Shown in pieces: positions 1-6,016 of a DNA stretch of 7,066 bases. Every line of letters starts with the position of its first letter. Position 1 is the stretch's first letter. The translations under genes were made by a program, and so were the position numbers. The DNA comes from Asticcacaulis sp. UBA2476. Lineage in GTDB: Bacteria; Pseudomonadota; Alphaproteobacteria; Caulobacterales; Caulobacteraceae. The stretch lies in the NCBI GenBank assembly GCA_002342035.1, contig DDPE01000027.1:1-7066 (forward strand). Direction: 5' to 3'. Below the pieces are notes generated by a model. It saw only the letters and a program-made list of their open reading frames with translations, made no database searches and was not told the DNA's origin.

Positions 1-2279
1 GGCAGTTCGATCATGGTGCCGACCTTGTATTCCAAGGTCACGCCTGACGCTTCGATCACTTCGCGTGCGATGGCGTGGGTCATGGTCGTCAGCTTGGCCA
101 TTTCCTCACGGGTGGCCACCAGCGGGTGCATGATGTCAGGCTTGGGCGATTTGCCCTGCTTGACCAGATCGCACGCGGCCTCAAACAGCGCCCGAAGCTG
201 GCTCTCATAGATTTCCGGGAAGGTGATCCCCAGACGACAGCCGCGCCAGCCCAGCATCGGGTTGGTTTCCGACAGTTCCTTGGTGCGCTTATAGAGCTTT
301 TCCTCGGACACTTCGGTCACTTCGGCGACATGCTTGATGTCTTCCGGCGTGTGCGGCAGGAATTCATGCAGCGGCGGATCAAGCAGGCGGATCGTCACCG
401 GCAAACCGTCCATGATCGACAAAAGCTCGACAAAATCGGCCTTTTGCATCGGCTGGATTTTCGCCAGTGCCTTGCGGCGGCCAGCTTCGTCATCGGCCAG
501 GATCATTTCCCGCACGGCGGTGATGCGCTCATCGTCAAAGAACATATGCTCGGTGCGGCACAGGCCGATACCTTCCGCGCCAAAACCCTTGGCCGTATGG
601 GCATCGGTCGGCGTTTCGGCATTGGCCAGAACCTTAAGCGTGCGGAACTCATCGGCCCAGGTCATGATCTGATGGAAGTCGTCGGAGAATTCCGGTTCGA
701 TCATGCGGATCGAGCCTTTGTAGATTTCGCCGGTCGAGCCATCCAGCGTGACGATATCACCGTATTTGAAGGTCTGACCGCGCGCCGAAAACTCACCGCG
801 CTCGGTGTAGATCTGCAATTCGCCCGCGCCCGATACGCACGGACGGCCCATGCCACGGGCGACAACCGCCGCGTGAGAGGTCATACCGCCGCGGGCCGTC
901 ACAATGGCGCGGGCCGCATGCATACCGTGGATATCTTCAGGTGAGGTCTCATCGCGCACCAGAATGACCTCTTCACCCGCCGCCGCCAGACGCACCGCGT
1001 CATCGGCCGTGAACACGATCTTACCCGAAGCCGCTCCCGGCGATGCCGGCAGACCTTTGGCAATAATCGTTCGCTCGGCCTTGGGGTCAAGCATCGGGTG
1101 CAACAGTTGATCAAAGCTCGAAGGCTCAATGCGCATCAGCGCTTCCTGCGGCGTGATCAAACCTTCGCGCGCCATATCGACCGCAATCTTGAGGGCGGCT
1201 TTTGAGGTGCGCTTGGCGTTCCGGGTTTGCAGCATGAACAGCTTACCCTGCTCAACCGTAAACTCCACGTCCTGAACATCGCGGTAGTGCTTTTCCAGCG
1301 TATCAACCGTTGATTCAAACTGCGCAAACACGTCCGGCAGAGCTTCCTGCATCGACGGCTGGCGATCACCCATTTCTTCGCGGGCCCGCTTGGTCAGGGC
1401 CTGCGGCGTGCGGATGCCCGCCACCACGTCCTCGCCCTGGGCGTTCAGCAGGAACTCACCATAAAGATTGGCATCGCCATTCGACGGGTTACGCGTAAAG
1501 GCCACACCGGTGGCCGAGGTGTCACCCATATTGCCAAACACCATCGACTGGATATTGACCGCCGTGCCCCAGTCTTCGGGGATGTCGTGCATTTTACGAT
1601 AAAACTTAGCGCGGTCATTCATCCATGACCCGAACACGGCCTTAACCGCGCCCCAGAGCTGATCCTGCGGGTCCTGCGGGAAGTCATGGCCCAGATCGGC
1701 CTTAACCTTGGCCTTGTAGTCGGCAATCACCCGCGTCCAGTCTTCGGCAGTCAGATCGGTGTCGATTGTAATGCCCAGACGGTCCTTATGGTCGTCCAGA
1801 ATATCTTCAAAGCCGTGGTGCGACACACCCAGCACAACATTGGAATACATGGTGATAAACCGGCGGTAGCAATCCAGCGCAAAGCGGCGATCGCCGGTCA
1901 GCTTGGCCAGCCCGTCGATGGTCTCATCGTTCAGGCCCAGGTTCAGAACCGTGTCCATCATGCCCGGCATCGACGCGCGCGCGCCTGAGCGAACCGAGAC
2001 CAGCAGCGGGTTATCGACGCTGCCAAAGCCTTTGCCGGTCGTCGCCTCAAGCCGCTTCAGCGCCTGCGCCACCTCGGCTTCCAGCCCGTCCGGAAAGGTC
2101 TGGCTGTTCTTATAATAGTGGACGCAGGCCTCGGTCGTGATGGTAAAGCCCGGTGGTACCGGCAGTCCCAGCGATGACATCTCGGCGAGGTTGGCACCCT
2201 TGCCGCCAAGAAGATTTTTCATACCGGCATTGCCGTCGGCCGCCCCTGCTGCGAAAGCATAGACCCAGTGATGTGACAT
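1..2279 (-). CDS. ppdK: Pyruvate, phosphate dikinase, N-terminal 759 codons (C-terminus cut by window edge)
   Basis: Cytoplasmic enzyme that interconverts pyruvate + ATP + Pi and phosphoenolpyruvate + AMP + PPi through a phosphohistidine carried on a swivelling central domain. The frame is open from the ATG at 2277-2279 to the left edge with no stop. The ATP-grasp domain comes first: LLGGKGANLAEM (Lys27), SVRSGARASMPGMMDT (Arg97) and FMLQTRN (about residues 348-354). The central domain carries GGMTSHAAVVARGMG, with catalytic His469 and Thr467 two residues before it. The PEP/pyruvate barrel begins with GLCRTEHMFF (Arg575) and TIRLLDPPLHEF (Arg631) and runs to GTMIEL at the edge. By family knowledge these match Lys22, Arg92, His455, Arg561 and Arg617 of the Clostridium symbiosum enzyme (874 residues). 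Roughly 130 residues, including the catalytic Cys region, should lie outside the window. The start is supported by a good ribosome binding site and the family-typical opening WVYAF. It lies downstream of glyS in the same direction but 338 bases away. PEP synthase is excluded by the order and spacing of motifs. Confidence 0.97.
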   Translation of the reverse strand, partial: MSHHWVYAFAAGAADGNAGMKNLLGGKGANLAEMSSLGLPVPPGFTITTEACVHYYKNSQTFPDGLEAEVAQALKRLEATTGKGFGSVDNPLLVSVRSGARASMPGMMDTVLNLGLNDETIDGLAKLTGDRRFALDCYRRFITMYSNVVLGVSHHGFEDILDDHKDRLGITIDTDLTAEDWTRVIADYKAKVKADLGHDFPQDPQDQLWGAVKAVFGSWMNDRAKFYRKMHDIPEDWGTAVNIQSMVFGNMGDTSATGVAFTRNPSNGDANLYGEFLLNAQGEDVVAGIRTPQALTKRAREEMGDRQPSMQEALPDVFAQFESTVDTLEKHYRDVQDVEFTVEQGKLFMLQTRNAKRTSKAALKIAVDMAREGLITPQEALMRIEPSSFDQLLHPMLDPKAERTIIAKGLPASPGAASGKIVFTADDAVRLAAAGEEVILVRDETSPEDIHGMHAARAIVTARGGMTSHAAVVARGMGRPCVSGAGELQIYTERGEFSARGQTFKYGDIVTLDGSTGEIYKGSIRMIEPEFSDDFHQIMTWADEFRTLKVLANAETPTDAHTAKGFGAEGIGLCRTEHMFFDDERITAVREMILADDEAGRRKALAKIQPMQKADFVELLSIMDGLPVTIRLLDPPLHEFLPHTPEDIKHVAEVTEVSEEKLYKRTKELSETNPMLGWRGCRLGITFPEIYESQLRALFEAACDLVKQGKSPKPDIMHPLVATREEMAKLTTMTHAIAREVIEASGVTLEYKVGTMIEL

Positions 2280-2284
2280 GATAT

Positions 2285-2290
2285 TCCCTT
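2285..2290 (-). promoter_or_regulatory. Ribosome binding site of ppdK
   Basis: The minus strand reads AAGGGA, preceded by a run of A, five bases before the ATG at 2279. It fixes the ppdK start. The base-paired stem ending at 2298 lies only seven bases further upstream, so folding of the leader could affect ribosome access. Confidence 0.75.
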
Positions 2291-2297
2291 TTTTGCC

Positions 2298-2328
2298 TTG
2301 CCACAGGTTTAAAACACGCCTGTGGCAA
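2298..2328 (-). repeat. Perfect 10-bp inverted repeat (hairpin) in ppdK leader
   Basis: Arms TTGCCACAGG (2298-2307) and CCTGTGGCAA (2319-2328) are perfectly complementary across an 11-base AT-rich loop. It lies 18 bases before the ppdK start codon. No T-run follows on either strand (on the minus strand the stem is followed by GGCAAAAAAGGG), so it is not an intrinsic terminator. It is either an RNA hairpin in the ppdK leader or a two-fold protein-binding site. Three bases (2326-2328) are shared with the neighbouring palindrome. Confidence 0.7.
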
Positions 2329-2345
2329 CTTGTCTGACCAAGTTG
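2326..2345 (-). promoter_or_regulatory. Palindrome resembling a GntR/FadR-type operator upstream of ppdK
   Basis: On the minus strand the sequence AACTTGGTCAGACAAGTT sits inside a 20-base palindrome with 7-bp arms (CAACTTG/CAAGTTG) and a 6-base centre. The core TGGTCAGACAA at 2330-2340 fits the T-n-G-T-n3-A-C-n-A pattern of FadR-subfamily GntR regulators, and differs at one base from TGGTCnGACCA. The family pattern is known; assignment to this site is inference. The same bases could also form a 7-bp RNA hairpin that competes partly with the adjacent 10-bp stem. No regulator gene is in the window. Confidence 0.4.
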
Positions 2346-2357
2346 ATTTATTAAACG

Positions 2358-2375
2358 TCCCACTTGAGCATGGGA
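2358..2375 (-). repeat. Short inverted repeat in ppdK leader
   Basis: TCCCA (2358-2362) and TGGGA (2371-2375) can pair across an 8-base loop. It is a weak structure, noted because it is one of a series of inverted repeats in the gap between glyS and ppdK. Confidence 0.35.
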
Positions 2376-2406
2376 TCATTTGTAGTATTTATTTGTTGCC
2401 GTTGTG

Positions 2407-2424
2407 CCGGAATGAAGCATCCGG
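2407..2424 (-). repeat. Small GC-clamped hairpin in glyS-ppdK gap
   Basis: CCGGAATGAAGCATCCGG can fold as a CCGG/CCGG stem, continued after one bulged A by ATG/CAT, with a 3-base loop. It stands out in an otherwise AT-rich stretch. No T-run follows it on either strand, so a terminator role is not supported. Confidence 0.4.
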
Positions 2425-2490
2425 ACTACTCATTTATAAAAATTACGCTTTAAACTGACTCGATATGCGTTGCGTTGCAAAAACTGCGCA

Positions 2491-2508
2491 GATTATGACG
2501 TTATAATC
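2491..2508. repeat. AT-rich palindrome between glyS and ppdK
   Basis: GATTAT (2491-2496) and ATAATC (2503-2508) flank GACGTT. The minus strand contains TATAAC and CATAAT here, each one base from the bacterial -10 consensus, but I found no good -35 element at the right distance. It could be part of a ppdK promoter, an operator, or chance in AT-rich DNA. Confidence 0.35.
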
Positions 2509-2607
2509 CTAAAACCCGTTATGTTTGAATAAGTAATTACAACATATTTTTTCAGTGCCGCCAACCCGCCACAGATATGACGGGTCGAGCTTAAGCGGCT
2601 GCATCAT
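2509..2607 (-). CDS. Possible 32-residue small protein downstream of glyS
   Basis: An ATG-ATG pair ten bases after the glyS stop opens a 33-codon frame ending in TAG. It starts MMQPLKLDPSYLWRVGG and ends KHNGF, with a Cys-Cys pair in the middle. A GGAAAA sequence lies a suitable distance before the start. I recognise no family, and there is no signal peptide or clear membrane segment. Against it: the frame is short, the second half is AT-rich with no codon preference like its neighbours, and a hairpin lies within it. It may be a translated leader or tail ORF, or chance. Confidence 0.2.
   Translation of the reverse strand: MMQPLKLDPSYLWRVGGTEKICCNYLFKHNGF
2564..2585 (-). repeat. 9-bp hairpin just downstream of glyS
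   Basis: On the minus strand ACCCG and CGGGT pair, and the stem can continue through a T-G wobble, C-G, A-T and another T-G wobble to a 4-base loop, giving a stem of about nine pairs. It begins 33 bases after the glyS stop. The following sequence is TGGCGGCACTGAAAAAA rather than a T-run, so it is not a standard intrinsic terminator. It may stabilise the 3' end of the glyQS message. Confidence 0.45.
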
Positions 2608-2617
2608 AAATTTTCCA

Positions 2618-4930
2618 TTATTGGGTAATTTTTGACAGGTCAGCCACGCTTTCAACCAAGCCGCGAATGTCGCCCAGCAGCGCCAGACGGTTCTGACGCA
2701 CCGACGCATCCTCGGCATTGACCAGCACCCCGTCAAGGAACGCATCGACCGCGCCGCGAAGTCCGGATATCGCTTTCAGGGCCTCCAGATAGGCTTCGCC
2801 CTCGATATGCTGACGCACCGTGGCGCCCACACCTGACATGCGCGCGATCAGATCGGTTTCGACCTCCGGCGCCCCCGTCAGGATACGCGCATGCCCGGTT
2901 GGCAACTCACCCTTTTTGGCTTCGGCATTGAGGATATTGGCGACGCGCTTATAGAGCGCCAGAACGTCCTGCCCTTCTGTCGTATCAATGATGGATTCAA
3001 GTGCGCGGATGCGTTCGATCATGCGGATGACGTCATCATCTTTCAGCGCAAACACGGCGTCGATCAGGTCAAACCGAACCCCTTCGTCGCGCAACTGCAC
3101 CTTGAGGCGATCCGCGAAAAACTCAAGGAATTCTGCCTTCACGACCTCAAACGGCCGGAAGGTCAGTACGGCGTTCTTAATCTCCTGCTTGTTGGTGACA
3201 TGCTCAAACAGGATATCCAGATCATAGTCGCGCGTATTGGGCACCACCCAAATCGGGCTTTCCAACAGGCCCTGCTTGAAGTCGCGCAGATAGTTCTCAT
3301 AGGTGTCGGTCGTGCCTTGCGCCCAGCGCGGCCCGGCGGATCCCCGCCAGTTTTCGGTATCGACATGGATCGCACGGTCAGTATTCGCGTAGGTCAATGT
3401 TGATTTATACCACGCTTCGACCAGTTCGCTTAAAGACGCCCGCACGCAATGCTCACGCAGGATGCGCAATACCCCAAGGGCGGCACGGCGCAGCGCATAG
3501 GGGTCTTTCGAGCCCGTCGGCTTTTCATCAATGGCGAAAAAGCCAACCAGAGTGTCGATCTTATCCGCCAAAGCCACGGTCGCCGCCACCACATGGGCCG
3601 GCACCGTATCGGACGGCCCCTGCGGTTTATAATGATCGCGCACCGCTTCGGAAATCTCCGGGCGATGACCGGCGGCGACACTATAATAACCGCCCATAAG
3701 CCCTTGAAGTTCGGGGAATTCCCCAACCATGAAGGACGCCAGATCCGCCTTGGCCAGACGTGCGGCCTCACCGGATGCCGCCACATCAGCCCGCATCAGA
3801 GGGGCGATATCTTCTGCTATGAGTTTCAGGCGCTGCACCCGCTCATAAAGCGTGCCGAGCTTAGCGTGGAAGGTCACCCCTTTCAGCTTTTCCAGCCAGG
3901 CGTCGAAATTCCCAGCGCGGTTATCTTCCGACCAGAAGAACACCCCGTCCGACAAGCGCGCCGACAAGACCTTGGCATTGCCGCGCTTGATTTCTTCACC
4001 ACCATCAGCCGCCGCCATGTTCGAGACCACGACGAAATGTGGGGCCATTTTAGCCGACTTATTGTCTTTAACCGCAAAATACTTCTGGTGGGTTTTCATT
4101 GAGGTCTTGATGACTTCCGGCGGCAAGGTCAGGAACTTCGGATCCATATTGCCGAGCAGCGGTGTTGGCCATTCGCTTAGGCCCGCCACTTCCTCCAGCA
4201 AGCCCTGATCATCAATCAACGTCAGCCCCGCCTTGGTGCAGGCCTCACGCGCTTTGCTGAGGATAATATTCTGACGCTCATAGTGATCCAGAACGACAAA
4301 ATTTTCCAATAAGCCATTCTTATAGCTATCGAAATCGACAATCTTGAACGGCTTTTTTGAGCCCAGGAACCGGTGTCCTTCGGTGACATTCGACGCCGTA
4401 ATCCCTTCCACTTCAAACGGAATGACCTTGCCGTTAAACAGAAAAATGATGCGTTTAAGCGGCCTCACCCAGCGGAAGGTCGAGGTGCCCGACCGCATCG
4501 ATTTCGGCCACGGGAAGTTGAGGATGACGTCTTTAAGAATTGCTGGCAGGAGTTCCGCAGTTTTTCGCGACTCTTTTCGCTTAATTGCGAACCAGACACC
4601 TTCACTTTCCATTAACTCATCTTGCGACAAGCCAACTTTACGCAAAAAACCATCAATCGCTTGTTGCGGGGCCCCTACTTTAGGCCCTTTAATTTCCTCA
4701 GTCGTTTCCTGAGTTTCAGTGGCAAGCCCATCAACAATTAAAGTCAAGCGCCGCGGCCCAACAAATGATTTGATTGAATAAGTATCGTTGGCTTTCGTAT
4801 CAGCGCTAGCATCTAAGAGGCCAGACTTACTAAGTCCCTCATTAAAAAGACGCTCGAAATCACGCGCCGCGCCCAGTTGCATACGGGCGGGAATTTCTTC
4901 AGAAAACAGCTCGATCAATAGTTGAGGCAT
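2618..4930 (-). CDS. glyS: Glycyl-tRNA synthetase beta subunit
   Basis: Beta subunit of the alpha2-beta2 glycyl-tRNA synthetase, which acts in the cytoplasm. Beta mainly recognises tRNA-Gly while alpha carries the catalytic aminoacylation core. The 770-residue protein opens with the family signature LLIELFSEEIPARM (residues 4-17), which fixes the start. It continues with FVGPRRLT (56-63), MKTHQKYFAVKD (278-289), GEFPELQGLMGGYYS (403-417), and ADKIDTLVGFF followed by GSKDPYALRRAALGVLRI (about 455-490). The C-terminal DALR-like anticodon-binding part includes LALYKRVANILNAE (657-670) and ends in RLALLGDIRGLVESVADLS. Escherichia coli GlyS has 689 residues; most of the extra length falls between the KDPYALRR block and FFADRLK (about 500-600). 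The gene follows glyQ after 22 bases, so the subunits are co-transcribed. Only a weak AAGAA sequence precedes the ATG, suggesting partial translational coupling. The first third of the gene is notably less GC-rich than the rest. Confidence 0.97.
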   Translation of the reverse strand: MPQLLIELFSEEIPARMQLGAARDFERLFNEGLSKSGLLDASADTKANDTYSIKSFVGPRRLTLIVDGLATETQETTEEIKGPKVGAPQQAIDGFLRKVGLSQDELMESEGVWFAIKRKESRKTAELLPAILKDVILNFPWPKSMRSGTSTFRWVRPLKRIIFLFNGKVIPFEVEGITASNVTEGHRFLGSKKPFKIVDFDSYKNGLLENFVVLDHYERQNIILSKAREACTKAGLTLIDDQGLLEEVAGLSEWPTPLLGNMDPKFLTLPPEVIKTSMKTHQKYFAVKDNKSAKMAPHFVVVSNMAAADGGEEIKRGNAKVLSARLSDGVFFWSEDNRAGNFDAWLEKLKGVTFHAKLGTLYERVQRLKLIAEDIAPLMRADVAASGEAARLAKADLASFMVGEFPELQGLMGGYYSVAAGHRPEISEAVRDHYKPQGPSDTVPAHVVAATVALADKIDTLVGFFAIDEKPTGSKDPYALRRAALGVLRILREHCVRASLSELVEAWYKSTLTYANTDRAIHVDTENWRGSAGPRWAQGTTDTYENYLRDFKQGLLESPIWVVPNTRDYDLDILFEHVTNKQEIKNAVLTFRPFEVVKAEFLEFFADRLKVQLRDEGVRFDLIDAVFALKDDDVIRMIERIRALESIIDTTEGQDVLALYKRVANILNAEAKKGELPTGHARILTGAPEVETDLIARMSGVGATVRQHIEGEAYLEALKAISGLRGAVDAFLDGVLVNAEDASVRQNRLALLGDIRGLVESVADLSKITQ

Positions 4931-4952
4931 GGGATATTCTTAATCTGAAATC
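4931..4952 (-). promoter_or_regulatory. glyQ-glyS spacer with weak ribosome binding site
   Basis: The 22-base gap holds AAGAA, eight bases before the glyS ATG, as the only Shine-Dalgarno-like sequence. There is no room for a promoter or terminator, which supports one glyQS transcript. Confidence 0.5.
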
Positions 4953-5870
4953 TTAAATAGAGGCCAAAACGGCCTGCGATCGCGTCTCTTCCTGTGCAGC
5001 CCACTCAAGCGCGCAGGCCTTACACAAATCACGGATACGGCCGATGTAGGATTGACGCTCAGCCACCGCGATCGCCCCACGCGCATCCATCAGGTTAAAC
5101 AGGTGCGACGCCTTCAGCACATGGTCATAGGCCGGCAGGACCAGCTTATAACCTAAGCTGTTTTCCGTGTTCAGAATGCGAGTGACATTACGCTCCATAT
5201 CCTCGAACTGGCGCTTTAAGGTGTCAACGTCCGACGCCTCAAAGTTAAAGGCCGAGAACTGACGCTCCTGCTCCTTGAACACATCGCCATAGGTCGTACC
5301 GGCATTGTTAAATCGCAAATCATAGACGTTATCGACGTTCTGCACATACATGGCCAGACGTTCCAGGCCATAGGTCAGTTCGCCCGACACCACATCGACT
5401 TCGATCCCGCCGACGCCCTGAAAATAGGTATATTGCGTGACTTCCATGCCATCGCACCACACTTCCCAACCCAGCCCCCAGGCCCCGACAGTCGGATTTT
5501 CCCAATCATCCTCAACAAAGCGGATATCGTGCAGATCGGGATCAAGACCTATGGCCTTGAGCGAGCCCAGATAAAGTTCCTGAAGGTTTTCAGGATTGGG
5601 TTTCAGTATGACCTGATACTGGTAATAGTGCTGCAAACGGTTGGGGTTTTCACCATAGCGGCCATCGACCGGGCGGCGCGACGGCTGAACGTAAGCGGCC
5701 TTCCACGGCTTTTTGCCAAGGGCGCGCAACACTGTCGCCGGATGCAGCGTTCCGGCTCCCACTTCCACATCATAGGGCTGGAGAATCGCGCAGCCCTGCT
5801 TGCTCCAATAGGCATGCAAGGTAAGGATCAGATCCTGGAAACTTAACGGCTCGGCAGTTTTAACGGTCAT
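4953..5870 (-). CDS. glyQ: Glycyl-tRNA synthetase alpha subunit
   Basis: Catalytic alpha subunit of the tetrameric bacterial glycyl-tRNA synthetase (class II), which activates glycine with ATP and transfers it to tRNA-Gly. At 305 residues it matches the usual length (303 in E. coli). Visible landmarks are FQDLILTLHAYWSKQGC (11-27), the motif 2 region QPSRRPVDGRYGENPNRLQ (62-80) running on into HYYQYQVILKP, DIRFVEDDWENPTVGAWGLG (115-134), GMEVTQYTYFQ (141-151), and motif 3 with the class II arginine in ELTYGLERLAMYVQ (164-177). The C-terminal helical part includes DARGAIAVAERQSYIGRIR (262-280). The start gives the standard N-terminal length. It is first in the glyQS operon and divergent from the AmpG-like gene. 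Confidence 0.98.
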   Translation of the reverse strand: MTVKTAEPLSFQDLILTLHAYWSKQGCAILQPYDVEVGAGTLHPATVLRALGKKPWKAAYVQPSRRPVDGRYGENPNRLQHYYQYQVILKPNPENLQELYLGSLKAIGLDPDLHDIRFVEDDWENPTVGAWGLGWEVWCDGMEVTQYTYFQGVGGIEVDVVSGELTYGLERLAMYVQNVDNVYDLRFNNAGTTYGDVFKEQERQFSAFNFEASDVDTLKRQFEDMERNVTRILNTENSLGYKLVLPAYDHVLKASHLFNLMDARGAIAVAERQSYIGRIRDLCKACALEWAAQEETRSQAVLASI

Positions 5871-5889
5871 GGGTAAGTCAGCTCTTACT

Positions 5890-5895
5890 TATAAT
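5890..5895 (+). promoter_or_regulatory. Perfect TATAAT hexamer upstream of the AmpG-like gene
   Basis: A plus-strand TATAAT lies about 120 bases before the AmpG-like start, next to the predicted glyQ transcription start. No recognisable -35 sequence is present at 16-18 bases upstream and there is no extended -10 TG, so its use as a promoter is uncertain. Confidence 0.25.
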
Positions 5896-5901
5896 GGCCG
5901 G

Positions 5902-5930
5902 AACATAGAGGCTGCGTTCAGCCCTGTGAA
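5902..5930 (-). promoter_or_regulatory. Candidate promoter for glyQS
   Basis: On the minus strand, TTCACA (5925-5930, five of six matches to TTGACA) is separated by exactly 17 bases from TATGTT (5902-5907, four of six matches to TATAAT). Transcription would begin near 5895, leaving a leader of about 25 bases before the glyQ ATG. This is prediction from consensus only; alphaproteobacterial promoters often diverge from it. Confidence 0.4.
5910..5923. repeat. Small inverted repeat inside the glyQ promoter spacer
   Basis: GGCTG (5910-5914) and CAGCC (5919-5923) flank CGTT. It lies wholly in the 17-base spacer of the candidate glyQ promoter. A bound protein there could affect transcription, but a 5-bp repeat may be chance. 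Confidence 0.3.
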
Positions 5931-6002
5931 GCGCTTTGTGCGCGGCCCCTCATGAAAACCTGTTGTTTTCGCGCAGAATCGGCTTTGCTCTGAGGTCGCC
6001 AC

Positions 6003-6007
6003 AGGGA
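6003..6007 (+). promoter_or_regulatory. Ribosome binding site of the AmpG-like gene
   Basis: AGGGA lies nine bases before the ATG at 6017 and decides this start. The earlier ATG at 5952 is out of frame and stops after 13 codons. Confidence 0.6.
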
Positions 6008-6016
6008 TATCCGTCC

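Larger units (their letters stand above)
2280..2617. other. AT-rich intergenic region between glyS and ppdK
   Basis: This 338-base stretch has no recognisable gene. By hand count, 2341-2580 is about 38% GC, well below the flanking genes. It carries the inverted repeats and small ORF listed separately. A separate ppdK promoter is likely given the length, but I cannot place it: several TATAAT-like hexamers exist without matching -35 elements. No intrinsic terminator is visible, so read-through from glyQS into ppdK remains possible. Confidence 0.7.
5871..6016. other. Divergent intergenic region glyQ / AmpG-like gene
   Basis: These 146 bases separate two divergent genes and must hold both promoters. 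The left half contains the candidate glyQ promoter, a TATAAT on the other strand, a small inverted repeat and the 8-base palindrome AAGCGCTT (5929-5936). The right half shows only the AmpG-like ribosome binding site. Confidence 0.6.

Noticed and set aside
75..944. A 289-codon plus-strand ORF opposite ppdK
   Set aside because: It is antisense to strongly conserved ppdK sequence, has low-complexity composition typical of the reverse frame of GC-rich genes, and shows no family features.
2298..2345. The paired inverted repeats before ppdK as a Rho-independent terminator
   Set aside because: Neither strand has a T-run after the stem; the T-run on the plus strand lies before the stem.
2110..2379. 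An 89-codon minus-strand ORF overlapping the ppdK start
   Set aside because: Most of it is an alternative frame of the ppdK N-terminus, and its upstream part reads through the hairpins with no family signal.
2418..2433. Two 14-codon ORFs starting at 2433 and 2420 on the minus strand
   Set aside because: They are very short, have no ribosome binding site, and overlap each other in different frames.
2467..2492. TGCGT tandem and CTGCGCAG palindrome
   Set aside because: The copies are too short and few to be a meaningful repeat, and the palindrome has no loop to form a hairpin.
2280..2617. A glycine riboswitch or T-box leader linked to glyS/ppdK
   Set aside because: I could not find conserved glycine-aptamer or T-box sequences. 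The region is downstream of glyS, not before glyQ, and T-boxes are largely absent from proteobacteria.
3449..4102. A 217-codon plus-strand ORF opposite glyS
   Set aside because: It lies fully antisense to conserved GlyS sequence, including the GEFPELQG block, and has no recognisable domain.
5433..5846. A 137-codon plus-strand ORF opposite glyQ
   Set aside because: It is the mirror of the highly conserved GlyQ motif 2 region and has no independent coding evidence.
5952..5993. A 13-residue ORF (MKTCCFRAESALL) upstream of the AmpG-like gene, considered as a leader peptide
   Set aside because: It has no ribosome binding site, no run of regulatory codons, and no following terminator/antiterminator pair.
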